Positions 17,810 through 27,299 of a stretch of DNA of 64,000 nt are shown piece by piece. The DNA is from JAFDYH01 sp049840875 (GTDB lineage Bacteria > Bacteroidota > Bacteroidia > Chitinophagales > Chitinophagaceae). Under the pieces are notes generated by a model, which was not told the origin of the DNA, did not search any database, and worked only from the letters and a program-made list of their open reading frames with translations. The position numbers were made by a program, and so were the translations under genes. Every line of letters starts with the position of its first letter. Positions within the stretch are counted from its first letter, which is position 1. Location: the NCBI GenBank assembly GCA_049840875.1, contig JASGJE010000019.1, forward strand, positions 682,001-746,000. The letters run 5' to 3'.

Positions 17810-17920
17810 ATGAAAAAATTCAACACATTTCTGCATGACGAAAAGGTTCAGGGTAATCTCATTATCGCTACTGTTTTTATCGCGATTATCGCCATCTTAA
17901 TTTTTACATGGAACAAATAA
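17810..17920 (+). CDS. Small membrane protein (36 aa)
   Basis: ATG 17810 to TAA 17920 encodes a 36-residue protein: a charged N-terminal segment (KKFNTFLHDEKVQGN) then one strong transmembrane helix (LIIATVFIAIIAILIFTW) and a Lys at the end. It has its own candidate promoter upstream and a good intrinsic terminator 28 nt after the stop, making a self-contained transcript of about 260 nt. I do not recognise a family. It may modulate a membrane protein complex, as many small bitopic proteins do, but that is inference. Confidence 0.6.
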   Translation: MKKFNTFLHDEKVQGNLIIATVFIAIIAILIFTWNK

Positions 17921-17947
17921 CCTGTAGAAATCTTAAACGTCATTGAA

Positions 17948-17976
17948 GCCGGGATTTAAAACTCCTGGCTTTTTTA
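17948..17976 (+). terminator. Intrinsic terminator of the small membrane protein gene
   Basis: Stem GCCGGGA / TCCTGGC (one G-T pair) with an 8-nt AT-rich loop is followed directly by TTTTTTATTT. Confidence 0.8.
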
Positions 17977-18027
17977 TTTCACGGCCATTTTAACGTTATA
18001 GAACTTATATAAAGGACAACACCCACC

Positions 18028-18816
18028 TCAATACTTCAAAATATCTCTTATAAAATTATGATACTCCGGAAAGGACGGCAGATTATTATGACCGCCCCCT
18101 TGTATCCGGATCAATGTTATCTTATTGGGATTGATTTCCTGCAAAGCAATGCTATGTTTAATAGGTATCAGCCAGTCCATAGTACCATGAATAATATAAG
18201 TGTGACAATTCACTCTTCGTATCCATTTGTCTGTTCGTAATTGATAGCGCAATACAAAACGTACCGGCAATATGGGTAAGAATCGTTCGACTACTTTTCT
18301 GAAATTATAATAGGGTGAATCAAGAATTAAATAACGAGGTTTATTGTCTGCAGCAATTTTACATGCAAAGCCGCTGCCAATGCTTCTACCATATACGATG
18401 ATATGATGTTCGGGGTATTGCACAAGCAACGTGTCATACACAAACTGCATATCGTCCAGCATTTCCTTTTCATTCTTTTTACCAGTGCTTTTTCCAAAGC
18501 CCCGATAATCAACCAATACTACATCATAATCGTAACGGTAAAAATCACGGGCATATTTAGCCCATCCTTTTATGCTACGTGTATTGCCATGAAAATAGAG
18601 GATTAACCCCTTGGGATGTTGACGATAAAAATGAAGACCATTAAGTCGTACACCCTCGGCTATATCAAAAAACAATTCTTTAAAAGGAATGTCGTATTTG
18701 AACTGGAAATTCTGATTAAGTTTTTCTGGTTTGAAAATGAACCTTTCCTGGAAAAAGTAAGCCAGAATAGAAAGAACGATCAGTCCTCCGATAATATACC
18801 AGGCAAATACAGGCAA
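18028..18816 (-). CDS. Alpha/beta hydrolase, membrane anchored (FrsA/BEM46-like)
   Basis: The protein has 262 residues. It starts with a transmembrane helix (WYIIGGLIVLSILAYFF). The hydrolase domain has LILYFHGNTRSIKGWAKY (oxyanion hole region), VLVDYRGFGKSTG, the nucleophile elbow YGRSIGSGFA, the Asp region HGTMDWLIPIKHS and the catalytic His in GGGHNNLP. This resembles the BEM46/ABHD13-like serine hydrolases, which are anchored at the membrane. The substrate is unknown. It converges on nothing nearby and lies 63 nt downstream of kup on the same strand. Confidence 0.85.
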   Translation of the reverse strand: MPVFAWYIIGGLIVLSILAYFFQERFIFKPEKLNQNFQFKYDIPFKELFFDIAEGVRLNGLHFYRQHPKGLILYFHGNTRSIKGWAKYARDFYRYDYDVVLVDYRGFGKSTGKKNEKEMLDDMQFVYDTLLVQYPEHHIIVYGRSIGSGFACKIAADNKPRYLILDSPYYNFRKVVERFLPILPVRFVLRYQLRTDKWIRRVNCHTYIIHGTMDWLIPIKHSIALQEINPNKITLIRIQGGGHNNLPSFPEYHNFIRDILKY

Positions 18817-18879
18817 TTAAAAGGGTTTATGGCTGAAGTTAAGTAACTCGGTTCGTTTGGCGTTTAAAACTTTCTCGAT

Positions 18880-20850
18880 CTAATCTTCGATCCTTTTCAA
18901 TTTAAGATTGGTAACAGGAGTAACTATAAGCGGAAATTTTTCAACCGTTACATTAGCAATGTCAAGTCCAAATCCACGTTCTTCGGAAAGACTGATTTCT
19001 TTAATCCAGAAATAAAGTTTCATCACTACGCGTTCAAAGAACGGAAGTTCATTATCCTGGCTCAGATACTTTTCCATCACCATAAACTGGAAATCGCCGA
19101 CCGTATTATTGCTGGCAAGACTTTCATACCTGCTAGTGATATTTACCTCCATATTCGCTACCAGGTCTTCAACCACTTTACGGAACATTAGATTAATTCG
19201 AGGCTCCGTTCTGAACCCTAAACGAAACTCTACACGGATAATATCATTCGGAATGATGTGGTCTACTTTATATTCGCAGGTATAGGGATCATCTACCGTA
19301 TCGACATGCACGAACCAATAGATGTCGGCACGCTTTGGTTTTTTATTGAGAATAGAATAGATGATTTTATGTTCTATTTCTTTAGGATTATTGGCACTGG
19401 TAAGATAAACAAGGTGAGTCGCGTATTTTGCTACCCCTCTGTCTGCACTCAGCTCTTGTATTTTAGGAATATAATGTTCAAGTCGTACAAATTCAACGTA
19501 ACGGTTTTTGATTTTGCGTGAGCGGTACCACACGTACATAATGCCAAACAAAGCGCCACCAACGATCAACGTTACATAACCACCATGTTTGAATTTATCA
19601 AGATTTGCAAATAAGAAACTAAACTCAATAGAGAAATACACAAATAGATAAAGGTATATCCAGGAAGATTTAATTCGTTTAGTGATAAGATAGTTAGCAA
19701 AGAGAATTGATGTTGCAATCATACACAACGTGATAGCAAGACCATAAGCTGCTTCCATTTTCGATGATTCACGGAAATACAGGATGATGCCAACGCAGCC
19801 AAAGAACAATAAGAAATTGATGCCCGGTACATACAATTGACCTCTTTCCTCAGTGGGATAACTGATTTTCAATTTTGGCCACAGGTTTAATCGCATCGCT
19901 TCACTTACCAATGTGAACGAACCGCTGATTAATGCCTGGCTGGCTATCACCGCAGCAGTAGTAGCAATTACGATTCCGAATATTTTAAACCAGTCGGGCA
20001 TGATGCCATAGAAACAATGAAATCCCGAAGAGATCATGCTGGCCGTAATCGTTTGACCGGTATAGTTATGAAGCAGCCATGCTCCCTGGCCAAGATAGTT
20101 CAGTATTAAGCAGGTCTTCACAAAAATCCATGACATACGGATATTTTCCTTCCCGCAGTGACCAAGATCTGAATACAATGCTTCAGCCCCGGTGGTACAA
20201 AGGAAAACTGCGCCTAATAACCAGAATCCATTGGGATACTGCGTTAATAAATTAATTGCATAATGCGGGCTGAAGGCTTTAAATATCTGGAGGTCATCAA
20301 AAAGATGCGACACACCAAGTATTGCCAGCATAAGGAACCACAATGTCATTATTGGTCCAAACAACTTACCGATAGATGCTGTACCAAATTGCTGCAAAAA
20401 AAACAATATGGTAGTGATAATAATGACGATGTAAACAATATCCCACGAGGTGATATCGTGAAAGATGCTGATTTGCCGCAGACCTTCTACTGCAGATGTT
20501 ACTGAAATGGGAGGCGTTATCATTCCATCGGCTATCAGCGATGCTCCACCAATCATGGCGGGTATTACAAGCCATCGTTTCTGTCGCCGCACCAAAGCAT
20601 ACAGCGAAAAGATACCGCCTTCACCCCGGTTGTCTGCCCGCAAGGTCAGGATTACGTATTTAACTGTTGTTTGCAGGGTCAATGTCCAGATTATGCACGA
20701 AAGGCTTCCAAGTATCAGCTCTTCTGAAATAAGACGCCCGTTTGTAATGGCGTTCATCACGTACAAAGGCGAGGTTCCTATGTCTCCGTAAATAATTCCC
20801 AGTGCGATAATTAAGCCGGCGGCTGTGACTCTATTGGTCGGTATTTTCAC
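18880..20850 (-). CDS. kup: Potassium transporter KUP/HAK/KT family
   Basis: This protein takes up potassium across the inner membrane, probably with protons. The 656-residue length fits Kup. The N-terminal half has about 12 membrane helices with the family hallmarks GIIYGDIGTSPLYVMN, the DNRGEGGIFSLYALVRR loop, and TGAEALYSDLGHCG. The C-terminal 200 residues form the cytoplasmic domain (VDTVDDPYTCEYKVDHI onward). It is transcribed away from the divergent gene at 21107. No regulatory element such as a c-di-AMP riboswitch is evident upstream in the roughly 250-nt gap. Confidence 0.95.
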   Translation of the reverse strand: MKIPTNRVTAAGLIIALGIIYGDIGTSPLYVMNAITNGRLISEELILGSLSCIIWTLTLQTTVKYVILTLRADNRGEGGIFSLYALVRRQKRWLVIPAMIGGASLIADGMITPPISVTSAVEGLRQISIFHDITSWDIVYIVIIITTILFFLQQFGTASIGKLFGPIMTLWFLMLAILGVSHLFDDLQIFKAFSPHYAINLLTQYPNGFWLLGAVFLCTTGAEALYSDLGHCGKENIRMSWIFVKTCLILNYLGQGAWLLHNYTGQTITASMISSGFHCFYGIMPDWFKIFGIVIATTAAVIASQALISGSFTLVSEAMRLNLWPKLKISYPTEERGQLYVPGINFLLFFGCVGIILYFRESSKMEAAYGLAITLCMIATSILFANYLITKRIKSSWIYLYLFVYFSIEFSFLFANLDKFKHGGYVTLIVGGALFGIMYVWYRSRKIKNRYVEFVRLEHYIPKIQELSADRGVAKYATHLVYLTSANNPKEIEHKIIYSILNKKPKRADIYWFVHVDTVDDPYTCEYKVDHIIPNDIIRVEFRLGFRTEPRINLMFRKVVEDLVANMEVNITSRYESLASNNTVGDFQFMVMEKYLSQDNELPFFERVVMKLYFWIKEISLSEERGFGLDIANVTVEKFPLIVTPVTNLKLKRIED

Positions 20851-21106
20851 TCTACTTATGTTTGGCTCCTGGTACAGATTTAATTCTGTAGGGATCTGGT
20901 TGCAAAGGTATATGCAAAAATTAATTTCGAAGAAATATCTATTCTTCTAACATGTTTGCATCTCTTCCTTTGTGCAAAGGGGCAACCTGTTACCGACCTT
21001 GTTCGATCATTTATTTCATCGGAAATATGGACTGACCATTGGCTAAACTTTTACAATGATTTTGAAGTCCAAACTGTAACTTTAATTTGTGAAAAATCAG
21101 GGAACT

Positions 21107-22642
21107 ATGATGAAACAATGTACGGTATGCTTCTGCCTTTTTTTGTTTTTGTTTATCGGTAAATCGGGTGTTGCTCAGAAAATTGTTTACTCAGAACCCG
21201 AGCGGGACGATAGCCGCAGAATGAATTTTGAAATTATTGGAAAATTCGGCCCCAATTACCTTGTCTATAAAAATCCAAGAAATTTGGATTTTATCTGCCT
21301 CTATGATAACGATATGAAACAGGTAGGGAAGGTAGAAATGGATTATATCCCCGATGACCGCCTAATCAATGTAGACTTTTTCCCGTATTTCGATTTTACG
21401 TATGTACTATATCAATACCAACGGAAGAATGTGGTGTATTGCATGAGCGTAAAGATCGACGGAATGGGTAAAAGAATTTCCGAACCTGTTGAATTGGATT
21501 CTTCGCACCTCGGATTCGCGGCCAACAATAAAATTTATTCTGCCATCACAAGCGAAGACAAAAGTAAAATATGCCTTTTTAAAATTAATAGTAAAAACAG
21601 GCAGAATTATGTGCTGACTACCCTCACATTTGATGATAAGCTTTCATTGATTCGGAAAAGCGTAAATGGAATACCGATGGATGACCGCAATGATTATCTC
21701 GATGAATTCAATCTTGATAACGAGGGAAACCTGGTATTTGCAAAATACAACAGGTTAAACTCAGACAACATCGTAAAGGCCTCTATGATGATTAAGCCAG
21801 GCGATTCTGATTCATTGGTAGAGCATGATCTGAAAATCGATAAGAACCTGCTGGATGAAATACATATTAAGATCGACAACAATAATAAACGTTACCTGGC
21901 TACTTCTTTTTATTATAAACAACGGCGCGGAAACGTCGATGGCTTTTATTTTTATATATGGGATAAAAACATAGGTCAGCCCTTTATTGAAGCGGTACTT
22001 CCATTCAATGATGAACTAAGACGTGCTGCAAAAGGGGATGCCAATCAGAAAATGGCTTTCAATGATTATTTTATCAGGAACATAATTGTGAAAAAGGACG
22101 GTGGCTTTATTGTAGGTAGCGAATCATTCTATACCACATCGCGTTACAATTCATGGAACCGGTGGGATTATATGTATGGAAGCCCCTTTATGTCCCCTTA
22201 CGATTACTATTATTATTCTCCATACTATAGTAGTCTCTGGGCCCGTTCAAATTATTTCAGGAACAATAATCAGAACGTACGGTCCCATGCAGATAACGTT
22301 GTCATATTCTCGTTTGACAAAGACGGCAAGTTGGAATGGAACAATGTTATCGCAAAAGATCAGTACGACGACGATGGCGATTACAGGGTCTCCTATCAAT
22401 TAATGAATACCGGCGGCCAGTTGCATTTTTTATTTAATCAGCAGGAAAAAAGAATGCTGATGTTGAACGATTTCAGTTTGTCACCTGACGGACAAATCAA
22501 TCGTAATCCTACTTTGAAGAATTTGGAAAAGGGCTACGAATTCATGCCGAAATACGGTAAGCAGGTGGGAAGCAAACAAGTTATTATTCCATGCATCTTT
22601 CGTAATTATATTTGTTTTGCAAAATTGGACTATAACCAATAA
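21107..22642 (+). CDS. Secreted protein of unknown function
   Basis: The frame is open from a GTG at 21089, but the tandem ATGs at 21107/21110 place the signal peptide (CFCLFLFLFIGKSGVAQ) at the N-terminus, so I start there. The mature protein of about 490 residues is rich in beta-strand patterns with Asp/Asn turns (for example IFSFDKDGKLEWNNVIAKD), which suggests a propeller-like repeat fold, and contains a Tyr/Ser/Pro-rich insertion (SPYDYYYYSPYYSSLW). I recognise no catalytic motif or named family. A membrane protein gene begins 18 nt after its stop and is likely co-transcribed. Confidence 0.75.
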   Translation: MMKQCTVCFCLFLFLFIGKSGVAQKIVYSEPERDDSRRMNFEIIGKFGPNYLVYKNPRNLDFICLYDNDMKQVGKVEMDYIPDDRLINVDFFPYFDFTYVLYQYQRKNVVYCMSVKIDGMGKRISEPVELDSSHLGFAANNKIYSAITSEDKSKICLFKINSKNRQNYVLTTLTFDDKLSLIRKSVNGIPMDDRNDYLDEFNLDNEGNLVFAKYNRLNSDNIVKASMMIKPGDSDSLVEHDLKIDKNLLDEIHIKIDNNNKRYLATSFYYKQRRGNVDGFYFYIWDKNIGQPFIEAVLPFNDELRRAAKGDANQKMAFNDYFIRNIIVKKDGGFIVGSESFYTTSRYNSWNRWDYMYGSPFMSPYDYYYYSPYYSSLWARSNYFRNNNQNVRSHADNVVIFSFDKDGKLEWNNVIAKDQYDDDGDYRVSYQLMNTGGQLHFLFNQQEKRMLMLNDFSLSPDGQINRNPTLKNLEKGYEFMPKYGKQVGSKQVIIPCIFRNYICFAKLDYNQ

Positions 22643-22660
22643 AGGTTATATCTTTTAACC

Positions 22661-23653
22661 GTGATCGGCTTATTTAAACAAAAAACACCAGGTAATCTTT
22701 TTGCACTGCTTATTCTCGGAATCCTGATCAAGCTTCCGGTTTTTATTCATCCGCATATACCTGCACCAGAAGCAAAGGATGGCCCTCTTTTTATGGCAAT
22801 ATTGAAAGCAATTTCCAATATTGGCAAAGCAAGTCCCTCGTTTTATTCATTAATTACGTTTATACTTCTTTACACTCAAGCTATATCATTGAATAAAGTA
22901 ATCAATGATAACAGGATGATGCAGCGGCAGACTTTTTTGCCGGCAATGTCTTACCTCATCGTCACCTCATTGGTTCCTGAATGGAATTATTTTTCTGCGC
23001 CATTATTTGTAAATAGTATACTTGTTTTTGTTCTGGATGGTTTGTTCAAAACACAAAACATGCAACAGGCAAAAGGAACCATTTTCAATGTTGGCCTCGG
23101 TATCGGTATCGCGTCCTTTATTTTCTTTCCTACGGTCGTCTTTATGATCTGGGCGATCTTTGGCCTTATGCTTATGCGCCCGTTTCGCATAAATGAATGG
23201 CTTTTATGCATACTCGGAATGACGGCGCCCTATTATTTTTATCCTGTCTATCTTTTCCTTACCGATCGGTTGAAGCTTGGCAAAATACTACCTTATATAG
23301 ATATCAGTTTACCGCATTTTAAACAATCCGCCTGGATTGCGGCCAGTTCACTCTTGCTATGCTTGCCATTTATCATCGGTGCATATTATGTGCAAGACAA
23401 TCTGCGGAGAATGCTAATACAGGTAAGAAAAGGCTGGAGCCTCATTCTTTTGTACCTGCTTGCCGCTATCCTGGTGCCTTTTTTAAACTCTGGACAGTCG
23501 TTTGAAAATTGGGTCATCGCGGCGATACCATTGGCTGCATTTCATTCCTGCACCTACCTATATCCGGCCAAACGCATTTATCCGCAAATCTTTTTCTGGA
23601 TCGTCATAGCATTTATTTTTGTATATCAATACTATACAGTAAGCCCTGTGTGA
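22661..23653 (+). CDS. Polytopic membrane protein, DUF6427-like
   Basis: The start is GTG 22661, giving the N-terminus MIGLFKQKTPGNLFALLILG; no ATG occurs near it. The 330-residue protein has about 8-9 hydrophobic helices separated by short loops, and a charged segment IPAPEAKDGPLF after helix 1. The pattern matches what I recall of the DUF6427 membrane proteins of Bacteroidota, which have no known function. It follows a secreted protein gene closely and precedes purQ by about 108 nt, with a promoter-like box between, so purQ may be separately transcribed. Confidence 0.6.
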   Translation: MIGLFKQKTPGNLFALLILGILIKLPVFIHPHIPAPEAKDGPLFMAILKAISNIGKASPSFYSLITFILLYTQAISLNKVINDNRMMQRQTFLPAMSYLIVTSLVPEWNYFSAPLFVNSILVFVLDGLFKTQNMQQAKGTIFNVGLGIGIASFIFFPTVVFMIWAIFGLMLMRPFRINEWLLCILGMTAPYYFYPVYLFLTDRLKLGKILPYIDISLPHFKQSAWIAASSLLLCLPFIIGAYYVQDNLRRMLIQVRKGWSLILLYLLAAILVPFLNSGQSFENWVIAAIPLAAFHSCTYLYPAKRIYPQIFFWIVIAFIFVYQYYTVSPV

Positions 23654-23727
23654 ATTACCTGCAACAAATACAATTACCACGGGGATTATTTGTTATGAAT
23701 TGGATATCCAGTTAGCCCCGGATGAGT

Positions 23728-23735
23728 TAAATTTG
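23728..23735 (+). promoter_or_regulatory. Candidate -7 promoter box for purQ
   Basis: TAAATTTG is an exact TAnnTTTG match 26 nt before the purQ ATG, giving a short leader of about 22 nt. The nearest upstream TTG is 25 nt away, outside the usual spacing. Confidence 0.45.
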
Positions 23736-23761
23736 CACTTTACCTCTTCAAATAATCAGCT

Positions 23762-24436
23762 ATGAAATTTGGCGTTGTTGTATTTCCAGGTTCCAATTGT
23801 GACAGGGATATGTATGATGCATTGAAATACGATCTTGGTCAGGAAGTCATCATGCTTTGGCATAAGGATAGGGATCTCAGCCGTTTTTCTACAGAAGATT
23901 GCATCGTGTTGCCCGGTGGTTTTTCATACGGCGATTACCTTCGTTGCGGCGCTATCGCACGTTTCAGCCCCATGATGCAAAGTGTAATTGACTTTGCGGG
24001 AAAAGGCGGTAAAGTGTTCGGCGTTTGCAATGGTTTTCAGATCTTATGTGAATCACATCTGTTGCCAGGCGCGGTACTCAGAAATAATAACCAGCAATAT
24101 ATCTGCAAGAACATTTTCATTACAAATCATACCAATAAAGTTTATAAAATACCAATAGCACACGGAGAAGGCCGTTATTATGCAGATGAGGCAACATTGG
24201 ACGAGCTGGAAAAAAATGACCAGGTTATCTTTAGGTATTGTGATGAGTACGGCACCATAAACGCAGCAGGTAATCCAAACGGCGCATTCAGAAATATCGC
24301 TGGCATTTGCAATGCTACCCGCAATGTTTTCGGAATGATGCCACATCCTGAGCGGGCATGCTCTGACGTATTGGGAAATACAGATGGCCGCGAAATAATC
24401 CGCACCATGATCATGCAGGAGCAACTCGTCTATTAA
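23762..24436 (+). CDS. purQ: Phosphoribosylformylglycinamidine synthase subunit PurQ (glutaminase)
   Basis: This subunit releases ammonia from glutamine for FGAM synthesis in purine biosynthesis, working with PurL and PurS. It has 224 residues, usual for the stand-alone subunit. Visible are the start FGVVVFPGSNCDRD, the loop LPGGFSYGDYLRCGA, the nucleophile Cys in GVCNGFQIL, and the His/Glu pair in MMPHPERA. No purL or purS gene is in the window. The presence of a separate PurQ implies the small PurL system and not the large fused enzyme. Confidence 0.95.
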   Translation: MKFGVVVFPGSNCDRDMYDALKYDLGQEVIMLWHKDRDLSRFSTEDCIVLPGGFSYGDYLRCGAIARFSPMMQSVIDFAGKGGKVFGVCNGFQILCESHLLPGAVLRNNNQQYICKNIFITNHTNKVYKIPIAHGEGRYYADEATLDELEKNDQVIFRYCDEYGTINAAGNPNGAFRNIAGICNATRNVFGMMPHPERACSDVLGNTDGREIIRTMIMQEQLVY

Positions 24437-24584
24437 AATTCACGTCTTCATGGTATTTTGACCAGATTGTTTGCAACCGGTTAAACAATTTGTAGCGTAG
24501 CTTGTAATTTTACTTTCGTTTTTATATTTTAACAGGTTACTTGCTTTTAAAATGAGAGTTTTGTACCTGATTAAATCTCTTGCG

Positions 24585-25034
24585 ATGAAAAAACTGATAC
24601 TTTTTGGCTTATTATCTTCAGCAGTATTGTTTGCAGCAGCACAAAGTCCTGTAAGCTGGACTTTTACAGCAAAGAAAATAGCAGAAAAAAAATATGAAGT
24701 GCATCTGACAGCGACTGTACAACAGGGATGGCATCTTTATTCGCAAACTCAACCAAAAGATGCTGTGGTAAACCCAACGAGTTTTACGTTCAGCGCAAAC
24801 CCTCTGATTGCAACCGAAGGTAAGGTGAAGGAAACAGGAAAGATGGAAAAGTTTCATGATGAGAAACTGGGCGTCTCGGCTAATCAATATGCCAACAATG
24901 TAGATTTTGTGCAGGTGGTGAATCTAAAGGCCAAAGCAAAAACAAATCTTGCCGGCGTGGTAGAGTTTCAAACCTGTGATGATAAAAAATGCCTGCCGCC
25001 AAAAAAAGTAACGTTCAGCGTGCCGATTATGTAA
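24585..25034 (+). CDS. Secreted DsbD alpha-domain protein
   Basis: The start is taken at ATG 24585, which gives a clean signal peptide (KKLILFGLLSSAVLFAAAQ). The upstream ATG at 24552 would add 11 residues. The mature part of about 130 residues is a single DsbD N-terminal (alpha) domain: VSWTFTAKKIAEKKYEVHLTA, WHLYSQTQPKDA, and the redox pair in FQTCDDKKCLPPKKV. The alpha domain passes electrons from DsbD to periplasmic partners. A full-length DsbD follows 80 nt later, so the two may work together in periplasmic disulfide reduction. Confidence 0.85.
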   Translation: MKKLILFGLLSSAVLFAAAQSPVSWTFTAKKIAEKKYEVHLTATVQQGWHLYSQTQPKDAVVNPTSFTFSANPLIATEGKVKETGKMEKFHDEKLGVSANQYANNVDFVQVVNLKAKAKTNLAGVVEFQTCDDKKCLPPKKVTFSVPIM

Positions 25035-25066
25035 TCCATAAGACATAAATGAAATTATAGAACGGG

Positions 25067-25074
25067 TACATTTG
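25067..25074 (+). promoter_or_regulatory. Candidate -7 promoter box for dsbD
   Basis: TACATTTG matches TAnnTTTG and is followed by GCAGTGGCCCGTTTATT, similar to the start regions of the rRNA promoters. No TTG lies 19-21 nt upstream. The flanking AACGGG/CCCGTT arms and the T-run could instead form a weak terminator of the preceding gene. Confidence 0.4.
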
Positions 25075-25114
25075 CAGTGGCCCGTTTATTTTTAAATCTA
25101 AATACAAGCCGTAA

Positions 25115-27073
25115 GTGCGGAAGACTTTCTCAATATCTATACTTCTTTTAGCTTATTCCGTTTTCGCATTTGCACAAGATAGTTCATCTTCAACGTCTCC
25201 ATATATATGGAAAGCTGCCGCAAAAAAAAACGGTGAAGGCAATTATGAGCTTTCATTTACAACTAACAGTTCAAACGGATGGCAGTTATATGCGCCTAAT
25301 CAATTATTGAACGAAACAAAGGTTGCTGAACTAATCTTTGCCGATTCAAACATCATGCAGCAAGGCCCATTCGTTGAAACAGGAGACATCCAGACAATCA
25401 ACAGTACAATTTTCGACAATACGAAAATACAGGTCTATGAAAAGCAATCTGAGTGGAAAGCAACGATTCATATTAATGGCCAGGTGCCTGCACAATTACG
25501 CGGTACATTAAATTATACCTATGGTAAAGGAGATGAATTTTATCCTTCTACACCGTTTGCTTTTTCAGTTGCATTAGAAGGAGGTATCGCTTCATCTACT
25601 AAAATAAAAGTAGCTTCTATTGATATTAATAAACCCTTTAGCGGATGCGGTGACGAAGGGACTGCGAAAAAAAGTATCCTTACAGTTTTCTTATTGGGGT
25701 TTCTTGGCGGATTGATAGCCTTGTTAACTCCCTGCGTATTTCCGATGATACCGGTCACGGTTACCTTTTTTACCAAGAAATCGCAAAGCAGCGGCAAAGG
25801 AATTACCAATGCTGTTTTATATGGCCTATTTATTTTCCTGATATATATCCTCATCACAATACCATTTCACGTTGCGAATAAAGCAATCAGTCCCGAGATA
25901 TTTAATAACATCTCTACAAACGTATGGCTGAATCTCACCTTCTTTGCCATTTTTATATTATTCGCACTGTCTTTTTTCGGGTTGTATGAAATTGGCTTGC
26001 CTTCTGGTCTTGCCAATAAGATGGATTCCAGATCGGGGTTGGGTAATATCGGCGGCATATTTTTCATGGCCGCAACGCTGGCAATTGTTTCTTTTTCTTG
26101 TACCGGTCCTATATTGGGTACATTATTGGTCGGTGTCGCAGACCAGGGCGCATGGCCACTCACAGCAGGTGCTGCAGGTTTTGGTCTTGCATTAGGTTTA
26201 CCATTTGCACTGTTTGCCATGTTTCCAAACTGGCTGCATTCATTGCCAAAATCCGGTGGATGGATGACAGATGTAAAGGTTGTTTTAGGCTTTGTGGAAA
26301 TCGCCTTAGCTGTAAAATTCTTATCCAATGCAGACCTGGTAAAGCAATGGGGATTTGTAAAGCGTGAAACATTTATCGCTCTTTGGATTATCGTCGGTGC
26401 GTTGACATCGCTTTATCTTTTAGGGTTTTTAAAAATAGGACATAGCTCACCGGTAAGGAAATACTCCTTTACAAGAATTGCCTTTATAGTGTTATTCGCA
26501 GCATTTACAATCTATTTGATTCCCGGCGTTACGAATACTAAAGCAGCAAACCTTAAACTGATCAGCGGTTTCCCACCACCGTTAGGCTACAGTCTTTATA
26601 GTAATCCCGTGAATTACAAAAAAGGCTTCAAGCCTCTGGAGAATAATTACACTGAGGCGTTGGAAAAAGCAAGGAGAGAAAATAAACCAGTGCTCATTGA
26701 TTTTACCGGGTGGGCCTGTGTGAACTGCCGCAAAATGGAAGAAAGCGTATGGACAGATCCTGATGTCGATAGCCTGATGAAAAAAGAATTTGTAGTGGTT
26801 TCACTGTATGTAGATGAACGAAAAAACCTTCCGCTAGCGGAGCAGACAACAATAACTACTTCTACCGGTAAGGAAAAAGAAATCGTAACTGTTGGCGATA
26901 AATGGGCTACATTCCAAACTGAGAACTTCGGCGCAACATCACAACCGCAATACGCTATCATCAGCGCAGACCAGATTGCTCTTACAAAAACTAAATACTA
27001 CACACCAAACCCAAAAGAATTTTCACAATGGCTGCAATGCGGCCTTGAAACCTATAGAAAAGGTAAAAATTAA
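25115..27073 (+). CDS. dsbD: Thiol:disulfide interchange protein DsbD (cytochrome c biogenesis/reductase type)
   Basis: The protein moves electrons from cytoplasmic thioredoxin across the inner membrane to periplasmic thiols. It starts at GTG 25115 and has 652 residues. A signal peptide ends near FAFAQ, and the alpha domain spans about residues 25-165 but lacks an obvious CxxxxC pair. Eight helices span about residues 185-480, with the two redox cysteines in LLTPCVFPMIPVTV and SFSCTGPILG. A C-terminal thioredoxin-like domain has the motif WACVNCRKME. It is an unusually complete unit next to a separate alpha-domain protein whose CxxxxC may replace the missing pair. Confidence 0.92.
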   Translation: MRKTFSISILLLAYSVFAFAQDSSSSTSPYIWKAAAKKNGEGNYELSFTTNSSNGWQLYAPNQLLNETKVAELIFADSNIMQQGPFVETGDIQTINSTIFDNTKIQVYEKQSEWKATIHINGQVPAQLRGTLNYTYGKGDEFYPSTPFAFSVALEGGIASSTKIKVASIDINKPFSGCGDEGTAKKSILTVFLLGFLGGLIALLTPCVFPMIPVTVTFFTKKSQSSGKGITNAVLYGLFIFLIYILITIPFHVANKAISPEIFNNISTNVWLNLTFFAIFILFALSFFGLYEIGLPSGLANKMDSRSGLGNIGGIFFMAATLAIVSFSCTGPILGTLLVGVADQGAWPLTAGAAGFGLALGLPFALFAMFPNWLHSLPKSGGWMTDVKVVLGFVEIALAVKFLSNADLVKQWGFVKRETFIALWIIVGALTSLYLLGFLKIGHSSPVRKYSFTRIAFIVLFAAFTIYLIPGVTNTKAANLKLISGFPPPLGYSLYSNPVNYKKGFKPLENNYTEALEKARRENKPVLIDFTGWACVNCRKMEESVWTDPDVDSLMKKEFVVVSLYVDERKNLPLAEQTTITTSTGKEKEIVTVGDKWATFQTENFGATSQPQYAIISADQIALTKTKYYTPNPKEFSQWLQCGLETYRKGKN

Positions 27074-27168
27074 AAAGTAAAAATCGATACGTACATCGAT
27101 TGAGAAAACGGTAGCATCCATTTCTCACAAATCCCAATAATCCCCCAAATCCCAGTTAAGACAAAAAA

Positions 27169-27193
27169 CCCCGAACTGCAGTCCGGGATTTTT
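27169..27193. terminator. Bidirectional terminator between dsbD and the sigma factor gene
   Basis: Stem CCCGaACTGCAGTcCGGG (one mismatch) is flanked by AAAAAA upstream and ATTTTT downstream, suiting both converging transcripts. Confidence 0.7.
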
Positions 27194-27299
27194 CAATTAG
27201 TCGTCACTCTGTATCAGCCGGCGGTGAAAAGGGAAACGGATACAGTAATATATTCAGCTTCTTCATCTCCGAAGGAGATACAGAATGACAAGTTCTTAC

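Noticed and set aside
20956..21162. Open frame of 68 aa in the kup-21107 gap
   Set aside because: It runs into the signal-peptide region of the next gene in another frame and has no conserved features.
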